Assembly (NCBI RefSeq): GCF_001663375.1
Contig: NZ_LCTF01000004.1
Span: 28,350 to 92,349 of the forward strand
Origin: Caldivirga sp. MU80
GTDB taxonomy: Archaea > Thermoproteota > Thermoprotei > Thermoproteales > Thermocladiaceae
Direction of reading: 5' to 3'
Length of the DNA stretch: 64,000 nucleotides
In this document: in pieces, positions 9,085 through 16,538 of the stretch
How the letters are laid out: each line of letters begins with the position of its first letter
How positions within the stretch are numbered: the first letter of the stretch is position 1
The notes under the pieces: generated by a model
The model's database searches: none
The model's input: the letters and a program-made list of their open reading frames with translations, nothing else
What the model was told of the DNA's origin: nothing
Made by a program: the position numbers and the translations under genes

Positions 9085-9410
9085 AAGCCTGATGTAAATG
9101 AGTATATGGAATAGGCGGTGATAGTCATCATTATCATGGCTATAAGCATAAGCAGTAACGACACTGAGTCAACCCTATTCAACTTAATAACCCTATATGC
9201 CGAGTACACTAACATACCTGAGGCTATGGCTGATATCGTAACCGAGTAACCGTAGGTTGGGCCGCACGTGGATCTAACTATGGATACGCTTACACCAGTT
9301 GGTGCAATGAGATTCCAAAGCCCATATATAAATATGACAGCAATTGCCGTGAGGACTATTGCCAACGCCAACCCCTCCTTAATAACATTAAGCTCCGACC
9401 CCCGGGACAC
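9078..9410 (-). CDS. Small membrane protein of unknown function
   Basis: 110 residues with three membrane segments (about 13-33, 53-71, 82-106). No family recognised. Overlaps the downstream membrane glycosyltransferase by 7 bases, which suggests co-translation and perhaps a partner role in the same glycan pathway (inference). A single Cys in the extracytoplasmic loop (STCGP) and one at the C-terminus could form a disulfide. Confidence 0.6.
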   Translation of the reverse strand: MSRGSELNVIKEGLALAIVLTAIAVIFIYGLWNLIAPTGVSVSIVRSTCGPTYGYSVTISAIASGMLVYSAYRVIKLNRVDSVSLLLMLIAMIMMTITAYSIYSFTSGLC

Positions 9411-9485
9411 AGGATACGTGGATATGCCGGTTTAAAAACATTATCATCCAGAACCCCGAAACCACCGGCAACCATTATGCAAGGT

Positions 9486-9497
9486 AAATTTTTAAAA
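9486..9497 (+). promoter_or_regulatory. TATA box of tRNA-Ser
   Basis: aaatttttaaaa lies about 31-42 bases upstream of the mature tRNA 5' end, typical for archaeal tRNA promoters. Confidence 0.5.
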
Positions 9498-9527
9498 TCA
9501 CAGCACCCACTCACACAAGCCGGTTAA

Positions 9528-9616
9528 GCCGGGGTGGCCGAGCCTGGTCCAAGGCGCGGGCCTTGAGAGCCCGTCCCCGCAAGGGGGCCCGGGTTCAAAT
9601 CCCGGCCCCGGCGCCA
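9528..9616 (+). tRNA. tRNA-Ser(UGA), CCA encoded
   Basis: Acceptor stem GCCGGGG pairs with CCCCGGC, discriminator G73, and CCA is encoded at 9614-9616. The anticodon stem CGGGC/GCCCG encloses loop CTTGAGA, giving anticodon TGA. A long variable arm (ccccgcaagggg) and G73 both fit serine. No intron. Its 3' part (9593-9616) has a degenerate partial copy 2 kb downstream at about 11637. Confidence 0.95.
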
Positions 9617-9765
9617 TGTTTATGTGGGTGGTTGCTCCGCTGTTGGGTTGGGAACCCTTACTAGTAGGCCTGAATCCTCTTCGCAACTTGGTTGGAGGGC
9701 TGGTGTAGGTGGGAGAAGGGGAAGAGGGTGTTTGTTTTGATCGTGGTTTTATGGTTGGGTTGCCG

Positions 9766-11538
9766 TCACCGGCCTGAACAGCCTATTGGCTCGAGCGTGC
9801 TCCATGATGAGACTCCGGTTACGTATTGTGATGCGCTTGGGCTTATGGAGTATGTCCATGATGTTGATGATGGGACTAGGCCCGTGCTTGAGCCTGTTGG
9901 CTCTGCGGTGAGCTGCCAAATACCATCAACCCAAACATACTCATAGGTGTAATTGTAATAGTCACACCCAACAGAATTCTCTCCATAAAACACAACCTGC
10001 GAACTAGTCAAAACCTCAGCACTTATGTCGATTGGTAGGTAGGCGGTCTGCTGGGAACTTGAGAAGTTCGGCATAATCCAAGCTGCTGGCGATATGTCCT
10101 CAAAATCATTGTGATAGTCATCATTCGGCGTGCTAGCGTTATTGAGATTAAACGTCCAGGTGACGTTACCATCATTAGCATAAAAAGCCCGCGTTGATGG
10201 GCCGTAATAAAGGCCTATCCCCTCACTTGAGCCACTGGGTAAGGTAACCTCAAAACCAACAAATCCCCCTGGCTCTTCCCCTATTTCAACACCTACAAAT
10301 ACGGATATGGAGTAGCTAGTCGTTGAGGATGTTGGTTGGGGTTGTAGACAATCCCCGCCCGTACAAGCTGGACTTGCAATGAGTGAGTTTGCTGATAAAA
10401 ATGATTCGTTGTAGTACTTGTAACTGGTGTAGTAATCGAACGTGCCTGTCTCAGTCAGAACCTCACCACCATTGTTGGTCATGGTTGATGTTGGGTCATA
10501 ACCAACATAACCATAGACATAGAGAGGCACGTAGGGATATGGTCCAGGGGGACTTCCAACTTGGTTGCTTATCACTAGGCATGTGTCGTAGTAGAATGTG
10601 CCATTACCATCACTGTAGCCCGCAAAACCATACCATGGATAGCTTGATGAGCCCATCATTGGGAGTAGCCATATGAAGTAATAGTTGCCCGACTCATAAA
10701 TGCCTGAGCTTAACTCTGCGGCTTTGGAGTAGTTTGAGTATATGGAATAGCACACGTCGGGGGTATCCTGCGATGGGGAGGATGATTGTAGGTTTGCCTT
10801 AATCATGCTGAGGCTTAATTCAGCACCATTCACTTGACCTAGGCTTACCGGCAAATGCCTCAATGCCATGTACGTAATCACTGCCCTTAGTATGTCCCTC
10901 GGCATTGCTGGCCCTATGACTAGGTAGTACGGCCCACCAAATGCCATTGCTAGGGCTTCCTTGCTGTTGATTGGTATTATTGGGTAGGCTACCAGGTAGT
11001 CGCTTGGTTTGCCATTCACGTAGAGTGTGCCGTATTTTTTAGCCCACGTGTAGGCTAGCAGATACTCCATTGCCATTAAGTCGCTTGAATTGCCGTATAG
11101 CATGATTAAGTCACCCTTAGCCACTAGGCCAGTTAACAAGGCAATCACTGGGCTTGTTAAGTTAAGCTTGACCCTGCCATTGACTACGCCAATGACAACG
11201 CTAGGCTTAATCACAGAGTAGCCTATGAGTATCGTTGAGTTACCGGGTAAGGAAGGCAATTGACTCAGGTTAACCGGCTTAATAAGCGACTGAGGAACAC
11301 CAACACCAACAAGCCTTTGGGTTAGTGACTGAGGACCAACAACATATATCGGCATATTCAGGCTAACGTTAACCGGCAAGCCCACCGGCGCTGGAGCATT
11401 AAAACCAACCCCCACCGGTGTGCTTGACTTATTGATCACGTGCATTGTGGTGAGTATTGAAACAGCCACCACGGCTACAACCAAGGAAACCAACAAGGCA
11501 ACCCAAACAAACCTCCAACCACCCCCAACCATAACCAC
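9766..11538 (-). CDS. Large secreted or membrane-anchored protein, unknown function
   Basis: 590 residues. One N-terminal membrane segment (about 9-31) anchors or exports the protein; the rest is rich in Ser, Thr, Tyr, Gly and has many Asn-X-Ser/Thr sequons, as expected of an extracellular crenarchaeal glycoprotein. Residues about 60-240 resemble a soluble alpha/beta domain; the C-terminal half is beta-rich with a CTGGDC pair that could make a disulfide. No family recognised. Codon use on the coding strand is GT-rich. It lies alone between tRNA-Ser and a possible att-like copy of that tRNA. Confidence 0.7.
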   Translation of the reverse strand: MVMVGGGWRFVWVALLVSLVVAVVAVSILTTMHVINKSSTPVGVGFNAPAPVGLPVNVSLNMPIYVVGPQSLTQRLVGVGVPQSLIKPVNLSQLPSLPGNSTILIGYSVIKPSVVIGVVNGRVKLNLTSPVIALLTGLVAKGDLIMLYGNSSDLMAMEYLLAYTWAKKYGTLYVNGKPSDYLVAYPIIPINSKEALAMAFGGPYYLVIGPAMPRDILRAVITYMALRHLPVSLGQVNGAELSLSMIKANLQSSSPSQDTPDVCYSIYSNYSKAAELSSGIYESGNYYFIWLLPMMGSSSYPWYGFAGYSDGNGTFYYDTCLVISNQVGSPPGPYPYVPLYVYGYVGYDPTSTMTNNGGEVLTETGTFDYYTSYKYYNESFLSANSLIASPACTGGDCLQPQPTSSTTSYSISVFVGVEIGEEPGGFVGFEVTLPSGSSEGIGLYYGPSTRAFYANDGNVTWTFNLNNASTPNDDYHNDFEDISPAAWIMPNFSSSQQTAYLPIDISAEVLTSSQVVFYGENSVGCDYYNYTYEYVWVDGIWQLTAEPTGSSTGLVPSSTSWTYSISPSASQYVTGVSSWSTLEPIGCSGR

Positions 11539-11636
11539 AAAAACAACCCACCACCTAATATTTTTTCGCTAAACACACCACCCATAACTGACAATCACTA
11601 AGACAACTAACAACCCCCAGCAAACCAACTCCACAG

Positions 11637-11662
11637 ATTCAAACCCCAACCCCAGCGCCAGC
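11637..11662 (+). repeat. Degenerate partial copy of tRNA-Ser 3' end (possible att site)
   Basis: attcaaaccccaaccccagc then gcca matches the tRNA-Ser T-arm and 3' end at 9593-9616 in 19 of 24 positions, same orientation. Four of five differences are G in the tRNA versus A here. Such partial tRNA copies mark the far end of elements integrated into tRNA genes. No integrase is seen nearby, so this is suggestive only. Confidence 0.3.
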
Positions 11663-11825
11663 AATGAAAACTAGTCATTGCTCTCTTCCTTTTTTAATCA
11701 GTATACATGGTCATTAAAAACACTTAACCACACCCTACCACGTCCATAGGTACGCCTAAAAGCATTCTAACATGACCTTCACAATATACCTTCTCCTCAT
11801 TAAATCCATTTATGGACTTATCTTC

Positions 11826-12645
11826 TTATCTAGCTTTATTTTTGTATAACTTATAAATAGTAACATCATAACTTAGCTTAATTGCACCGCTCATTACAAG
11901 GGGTAAGTAGAGTAATCTAAGCGAGAATATGAAGCCAACTAATACTGGACCCGGTAAACTACTTATATTTCTAAAGATGTTAGTTACTGCAAATACTTTC
12001 ACCCTCTCTTCATCATTAAAAATTTGAGAGATGAACGCTTGCCTGGTAGGTACATCCATTTGCGAGAAGCTTTGCCTCAAAAATAGGAATACGACCGCCC
12101 AGTACAGTGAGTTCATAAATGGTATAAGAATCAGGAATATATTAGATGTTATATGTGTGAAAACCATGGTATGCAAATTACCGATCCGTTCAGCTATTAG
12201 TGGGGCTATGATTAACGAAATTGCGGTAATGATACTGGATATGCCAAACACTATACCTAAACTCGACGCTGATGCATGAAATCTTAGGTAAAACCAAAGC
12301 GTCAATAATGACTGCGTAATTAAACTTCCCCCAAATGCATCCAGAGCAAAGAGCACTGAAAGATTTCTCACATCTTGATGCAGCAAGAGACCTGGCAGAT
12401 TTTTACTCATCCCATTGTGACCTACCTCAATATTCATTATCTTCCTATAAACTAAAATGAGAAGCATCGACATGATTATGTAAAGTATAAATACGAGCTT
12501 AGCCATGATAATAGTATCACTCGTAATAAAGTGAGAGAGTAATGGTATAGAGAAGGAACCTAATGACGAAAAGGAATAACCAAGTAAGTTATATACCCCT
12601 AGTACTCTACCTGGATTTCTAGCGAGCTTAGGGATTATCCCAACC
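11826..12645 (-). pseudogene. MFS transporter, C-terminal body of a disrupted gene
   Basis: About 272 residues of a major facilitator protein, beginning near IIPKLARNPGRVLGVYNLLG, a segment that in MFS proteins lies between helices 4 and 5, and continuing through about eight membrane segments to a Lys-rich end. The reading frame runs upstream without a stop into the neighbouring mini-element (ATG at 12860), so a chimeric 344-residue protein could be translated. The matching N-terminal piece lies beyond the element at 12936-13023; helices 2-4, roughly 100 residues, are missing. AT-richer codon use than neighbours suggests horizontal origin. Confidence 0.7.
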
Positions 12646-12647
12646 TC

Positions 12648-12944
12648 CACTGATTGAAATGGGCCAGTTTCCGTCCCGATGACCCCCTTCCCGTCCCAGT
12701 GGGACGGGTTTTTCACTGCTGGGGTCTTGGGCGTTACCCCCTCCATGGGGGTTAATGGCTTCGTCCTCGGGGTGGTGAAAACAGTGGGGTATCGCCCCAC
12801 CGGCTCATCTGTGAGGGAAGTAAACCCCCTCTCGGGGGCACCACCCCGAGTACAAAACACTAACGAAGTCTGGATTAATAAATGTATCGCTAAATCCCCA
12901 CATAGTGAGGTGACCCCGCCCTAAAGGGCGAGGTTTGCCGTTAA
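12648..12944 (-). mobile_element. tnpB-less IS605-like mini-element with structured RNA-like core
   Basis: Inserted in an MFS gene. On the minus strand its left end (12902-12944) starts with caaacctcgccctttaggg, identical to the 5' flank of the TnpB gene at 62615-62633. The right part (12648-12860) encodes the peptide TPMEGVTPKTPAVKNPSHWD then TETGPFQSVE, which resembles the C-terminal tail that archaeal TnpB genes encode where they overlap their guide (omega) RNA. The middle of tnpB is gone. Boundaries are estimated from where MFS homology resumes. Confidence 0.6.
12690..12850 (-). ncRNA. Candidate omega-RNA-like structured RNA
   Basis: Dense perfect hairpins: cccgtcccagtgggacggg (12690-12708), accccctccatgggggt (12736-12752), gtggggtatcgccccac (12784-12800) and ccccctctcggggg (12825-12838). 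A perfect 12-base long-range helix joins ctcggggtggtg (12767-12778) with caccaccccgag (12839-12850). This resembles the scaffold plus pseudoknot of TnpB guide RNAs at the right end of IS605-family elements. Transcription not shown; strand inferred from the element orientation. Confidence 0.5.
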
Positions 12945-13023
12945 CTATCAGTATGCTAATGAGGCTAAACGTGAAAATCCTCATACTCTTTGCTAAAAGT
13001 ATAAGATAAAGGGTATTACTCAT
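12936..13023 (-). pseudogene. MFS transporter, N-terminal fragment
   Basis: ATG at 13023 opens a frame encoding MSNTLYLILLAKSMRIFTFS and a few more hydrophobic residues, the first membrane helix of an MFS protein. Homology stops where the mini-element begins (about 12940), after which the frame runs on through the element for some 40 residues to a stop at 12805. A TATA box on the minus strand (aagttttaaa, 13049-13059) sits about 30 bases upstream, so the promoter of the broken gene appears intact. Confidence 0.6.
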
Positions 13024-13048
13024 CCAGTAGACTTCGGTATATTTTTCA

Positions 13049-13059
13049 CTTTTAAAACT
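13049..13059 (-). promoter_or_regulatory. TATA box of the broken MFS gene
   Basis: Minus-strand aagttttaaaa about 26-36 bases before the ATG at 13023; would give a leaderless transcript reading into the inserted element. Confidence 0.45.
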
Positions 13060-13219
13060 TTAGAACTTAAGTGACTTAGAATTCGTTATAAGGCTGCATC
13101 AAATCCCATTTTAATTGAGAAGATTATAGCGAGAGAAGGCATTATGGATTTATGATTTTGTTTGAAGGCATGGTTTTTAACTAAGTTTAAGCTGGCATGA
13201 GAACACGGCTGTTTTAGTT

Positions 13220-13582
13220 TTAGCATGGGTATGGGTCAATTAAGAGCCTATGCAACTTAATAACCCCCTTGTTAATCAGTTTCTGCAACTCCTCTGGGTT
13301 ACTTAGTTGATTGCTGTTTAACTGCGCATTTATGTGTATTAGTATACCCATGCTTATCTCATCAACATTTAATGTACTATTGCTGTTAACCTGCACCTCA
13401 ACACCAAGTATCGCGCTAAGCACCTTCGCGGCATCCTGTCTCTCAACATAACTAATTATGTTCTTACCCTGCACCATGCCCTTAGCCTCATCAACACTTA
13501 TCGGGTTTAGCCTTATTATCCCACCACACGGTAGCATACATGAGCCTAGGTCACTGAGCAGATACACGGTGCCTTCAGGCAT
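13220..13582 (-). CDS. DUF1874 (STIV B116 / AcrIII-1-like) family protein with altered active site
   Basis: An ATG at 13603 is possible, but the minus-strand TATA-like ggttatttaacc (13605-13616) lies about 28 bases before the ATG at 13582, so I prefer MPEGTVYLLSDLG. The layout (YLL start, basic strand, Ser-Tyr-Val segment, then KVLSAILGVEVQVN, a loop, and IHINAQL near the end) matches DUF1874, the fold of crenarchaeal viral protein B116 and anti-CRISPR ring nuclease AcrIII-1. In active members the motif is S-x-x-G-H-x-x-T-A with catalytic His; here it is SYVERQDAA, so Gly-His has become Glu-Arg. Likely cOA binding without cleavage, or a different function. Lies in an AT-rich accessory stretch. 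Confidence 0.6.
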   Translation of the reverse strand: MPEGTVYLLSDLGSCMLPCGGIIRLNPISVDEAKGMVQGKNIISYVERQDAAKVLSAILGVEVQVNSNSTLNVDEISMGILIHINAQLNSNQLSNPEELQKLINKGVIKLHRLLIDPYPC

Positions 13583-13848
13583 GGTTAGCTCCCGGTAACG
13601 CATTGGTTAAATAACCTATGCACCATCAACTATTACTTTTGTCGAAAATTTATTAATTAATGCGTTACAGAATCCATGATGAATCCGTTGTGGTTAACGT
13701 ACCATAACCTTAGTCCGCTAAGATTTTTATACTAAATTTACCATTAATACGACTACACATGTTAAGTAGATTTTTAATCTAAGTAATGTAGCTTTACCCA
13801 TAGATACAGATATTATATAATATTACGTATATCACATTAATGCTGGGG

Positions 13849-13863
13849 AAATTTTTAAATTTA
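13849..13863 (+). promoter_or_regulatory. TATA box of sdhB operon
   Basis: aaatttttaaatttaa lies 30-44 bases upstream of the ATG at 13893, the only strong promoter-like element before sdhB. Confidence 0.5.
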
Positions 13864-13892
13864 AGGCTACGTGAGGCCGCTGGACCAACTGT

Positions 13893-14657
13893 ATGTCCTC
13901 AGTTAAGGCTGGCCTTAAGATTGAGGTTAAGAGGGGGACCTTTACCTTTAGGGTTAAGCGTTATGACCCAAAAACCGGTGATTACAGGTGGAGCGAGTAT
14001 AAGGTTGAGGTCACCAATAGGCAGACCGTGCTTGATGCATTACTCAAAATCAAAAGTACCCAAGATGCCACCTTGGCTGTTAGGTACAGTTGTAGAATGG
14101 GTATATGCGGCTCCTGCGCAATGGTCATTAACGGTGTCCCACGTCTGGCCTGCGAAACAAAGCCGTTTGAACTGGGCACCGATGTGATAACCGTTGAGCC
14201 CCTTAGTAACCTTAAGCCGATTAAGGACCTGGTAGTTGATATGGATGAATTCTTCGAGAAGCATAAGTCGGTTAAGCCGTGGTTGATTAGGAGGGATGAG
14301 GGTGAGCAGTTTGAGAAACTGGACTCGTACTATGTTCAGACCGAGGAGCAGTTGATTAATTACCTTGAATTCGCCTACTGCATAAAGTGTGGCGCCTGCT
14401 ACTCAGCATGCCCAATGGTCTTCCTAAACAAGAATTACCTGGGCCCACAGGCATTAGCCGCCGCCTATAGGTGGAGCGCCGATAATAGGGATGAGGGGTA
14501 TGTCCTTAGGCTTAAGGTTATTGACTCCGATAACGGCGTGTGGTCATGCCACTACAGCGGTACCTGTAGCAAAGTGTGCCCGAAGGGGGTTGACCCAGCA
14601 TTAGCAATTAACCTACTCAAGAAATCGTTATTAACCGGTAAGCCACCGGCAAGGTGA
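13893..14657 (+). CDS. sdhB: Succinate dehydrogenase/fumarate reductase iron-sulfur subunit
   Basis: Passes electrons from SdhA to quinone in complex II at the inner face of the membrane. The N-terminal [2Fe-2S] domain has C67, C72, C75 and C87 (CRMGICGSC...C). The C-terminal domain has C163-C166-C169-C173 (CIKCGACYSACP) and a later CHYSGTCSKVCPKG, giving the [4Fe-4S] and [3Fe-4S]/[4Fe-4S] ligands. 254 residues. First gene of a tightly overlapping operon sdhB-C-D-small ORF. The flavoprotein SdhA is not here but at 59504-61261. Confidence 0.95.
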   Translation: MSSVKAGLKIEVKRGTFTFRVKRYDPKTGDYRWSEYKVEVTNRQTVLDALLKIKSTQDATLAVRYSCRMGICGSCAMVINGVPRLACETKPFELGTDVITVEPLSNLKPIKDLVVDMDEFFEKHKSVKPWLIRRDEGEQFEKLDSYYVQTEEQLINYLEFAYCIKCGACYSACPMVFLNKNYLGPQALAAAYRWSADNRDEGYVLRLKVIDSDNGVWSCHYSGTCSKVCPKGVDPALAINLLKKSLLTGKPPAR

Positions 14658-15130
14658 CCAGCATGACTGAGAAACTGGCCACTAAGAGGAACCCACCCAA
14701 ATGGTCCCTCTGGTTACGTGGACTGGATGAGTGGCTTCTAATATTCCAGAAGGTCAGTGGGGCCATTTTAGCCATATACCTAATAGGGCACACGTTAGTT
14801 ATATCAACGGCGTTAGGCTTCGGCCACCCAAGTCAATTAACCTGGGAAAGGGTAATTGGGCTCATTGAGGGTCCCAAGGTGGTTGGGGTTGCCCACGTCG
14901 GTACGATAATAGAATACTTAATAGCCTTACTGGTAGCTATTCATGGGGCTAATGGCATTAGGCTAATCCTAATGCAGTACTTCGGTCTTGGCTTACCTAA
15001 GCCTGAAAGGCACACGTACCCTATGATACCTTCACCCAGGAAGAGCCCTCAATTGGTGTATAAATACCTTGTAATAGCCGTGGTTATAGTCTTCATAATA
15101 CTTGCCTCGTACGTGGCCTTCGTGGGGTGA
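14654..15130 (+). CDS. sdhC: Succinate dehydrogenase membrane anchor, cytochrome b subunit
   Basis: 158 residues. The start GTG at 14654 overlaps the sdhB stop by 4 bases (GTGA); an ATG at 14663 is an alternative. Three or four membrane helices; the segment FQKVSGAILAIYLIGHTLVI carries the S-G-x-x-L..H pattern with a potential haem-ligand His, and a second His lies in HVGTIIEYLIALLVAIHGANG. Fits SdhC of thermoproteote complex II. Confidence 0.85.
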   Translation: MTSMTEKLATKRNPPKWSLWLRGLDEWLLIFQKVSGAILAIYLIGHTLVISTALGFGHPSQLTWERVIGLIEGPKVVGVAHVGTIIEYLIALLVAIHGANGIRLILMQYFGLGLPKPERHTYPMIPSPRKSPQLVYKYLVIAVVIVFIILASYVAFVG

Positions 15131-15486
15131 TGGGCATGGTGGCTAAGTCAACGCTTATGAAGTGGCACTACATAACGGGGCTAATACTGGTGGTTGTGCT
15201 TGGGATACACCTAGCCTTCAGGTGGCCCAGTTACGAGGCATCCATACAGTGGAGCGGCCCCCATGGGGTCTATGAACAACTGCTTAACATAGGCTACATG
15301 GCCGCCATATTCATACTGCTCTACGCCGCCACCTACCATGCAATGAACGGTCTAAGGACCCTACTCCTGGAGCTCCATCAAGGTAGGTATTGGAACACCG
15401 CCGTTGACGTCGTTATTATAGCGCTGGGCATCTTCATAGTCATAGTGGGCACGGTTGCCTTAGTGGGGGCCCTGCAGGTAATATGA
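15127..15486 (+). CDS. sdhD: Succinate dehydrogenase membrane anchor subunit D
   Basis: 119 residues with three membrane helices (about 13-28, 55-75, 88-113). His residues in WHYITGLILVVVLGIHLAF and YHAMNGLRTLL match the haem/quinone region of the second anchor subunit. GTG start at 15127 overlaps the sdhC stop by 4 bases; its own stop overlaps the next ATG. Confidence 0.82.
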   Translation: MMGMVAKSTLMKWHYITGLILVVVLGIHLAFRWPSYEASIQWSGPHGVYEQLLNIGYMAAIFILLYAATYHAMNGLRTLLLELHQGRYWNTAVDVVIIALGIFIVIVGTVALVGALQVI

Positions 15487-15701
15487 TTAAGTCTCCTCCT
15501 CATTTCAACAAAATTAATTTACCACCTGGTTTCAGCCGATTCATGGTACCTACACTACTTAAGGTACCCATGTTCATTAAGGTGGCGGTGGCATTGATAG
15601 TGCTGTTAGCCCCTATAGTAATCATGGATTACAGGGATGCATTGGCTAAGTGGTGGGTTAGGTTTAGGCAGCGTCGAGGTAACCACAGGTCTAGGGCTTA
15701 A
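15483..15701 (+). CDS. Small single-helix membrane protein coupled to sdhD
   Basis: 72 residues starting in an ATGA overlap with the sdhD stop, hence translationally coupled. One hydrophobic helix (about 31-48) between a basic/Pro-rich N-terminus and a strongly basic tail (RFRQRRGNHRSR), so the tail is probably cytoplasmic. No family recognised. Position suggests an accessory subunit or assembly factor of complex II, which is inference from context only. Confidence 0.6.
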   Translation: MIKSPPHFNKINLPPGFSRFMVPTLLKVPMFIKVAVALIVLLAPIVIMDYRDALAKWWVRFRQRRGNHRSRA

Positions 15702-15713
15702 CCGGTTTTCAGG

Positions 15714-16538
15714 TTACCTATGCCTCAGGTATTCCTTGATTAGGATGTTCCTCTCAGCCACGGTCCTGCTTGCAAGGGGTAGTGGGTTAATGTGTGGCCA
15801 CTTGTATATGATGATGCCTAGGATCTCGCTTTCATCATAGTTAATCGTGAAGTAGCCAACGGGCTTAACATCACCCCTATTTAACATGGCCTTAGCCACC
15901 TCCTTATTCACGTCGTCGCTGATGAAGGGGTGCATTAGTATTGATCTGTCGAAGCCGTATTGAAGGTACCTTGCGGAGGTCGTGAAACCCCTATGTTCAG
16001 TCCTCCTAATGTCCAGGAAGTGGTGGGCGATCAGTTCATCGCCAGTCACTATCACCAGGTCCACCTGTTCATCAAACCTAACCCCACTAAGCCCCCATAG
16101 CCTAAAGATGGCTTCATTGAACACCCCGCTCACGTACTTACCGTAAACCTTTATCAACTCCACGTAACCGCTCATAACGTCACCATACTCCGCATATGTG
16201 AAGGGGGAGAAGCCCAGCAGCCTCATACCCATGGGTTCAGCCTCCTCAGTAACCACCTCACCGCAGAGTTCCCTAACCCACGGGGTCCAGTTGAAGAACT
16301 CCTGTAGGTAGAGCCCATCACCAAGTCTCAACCCAACCCCACTCTCCTCTAGCCTACCAACTATTTCATCACCAATGACGAGTACTGAGCCGTCTAGGGT
16401 GACGTAAGCTGATTTAACTAAACCACCCTCATCATCCACTATGCCGAGTGTCAGCCACCTACACAGTATGCTCCTCAACTCCTCGGGTAACCTAGCCATG
16501 TATCTATGGTACTGTATTGTGGCATTATTCAGGGCCAT
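15714..16538 (-). CDS. Conserved-looking hypothetical protein
   Basis: 274 residues, soluble, no signal peptide. Mixed alpha/beta composition with a central DLVIVTGDELIAHHF segment and a C-terminal GYFTINYDESEILGIIIYKW strand pair. I recognise no family. It overlaps the upstream isoaspartyl peptidase gene by 10 bases on the same strand, so both are probably made from one transcript. A weak resemblance of the C-terminal strands to GNAT acyltransferases is not enough to name it. Confidence 0.6.
   Translation of the reverse strand: MALNNATIQYHRYMARLPEELRSILCRWLTLGIVDDEGGLVKSAYVTLDGSVLVIGDEIVGRLEESGVGLRLGDGLYLQEFFNWTPWVRELCGEVVTEEAEPMGMRLLGFSPFTYAEYGDVMSGYVELIKVYGKYVSGVFNEAIFRLWGLSGVRFDEQVDLVIVTGDELIAHHFLDIRRTEHRGFTTSARYLQYGFDRSILMHPFISDDVNKEVAKAMLNRGDVKPVGYFTINYDESEILGIIIYKWPHINPLPLASRTVAERNILIKEYLRHR

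Noticed and set aside
9498..9686. Minus-strand ORF over tRNA-Ser
   Set aside because: It is a translation of the tRNA gene and its flank; no coding signature.
9692..9946. Plus-strand ORF overlapping the 3' end of the secreted-protein gene
   Set aside because: Lies mostly opposite a better gene, lacks any domain and begins in GT-rich spacer.
12679..12924. Plus-strand ORF across the mini-element
   Set aside because: It reads the complement of the hairpin-rich RNA-like region; codons follow the hairpins, not a protein.
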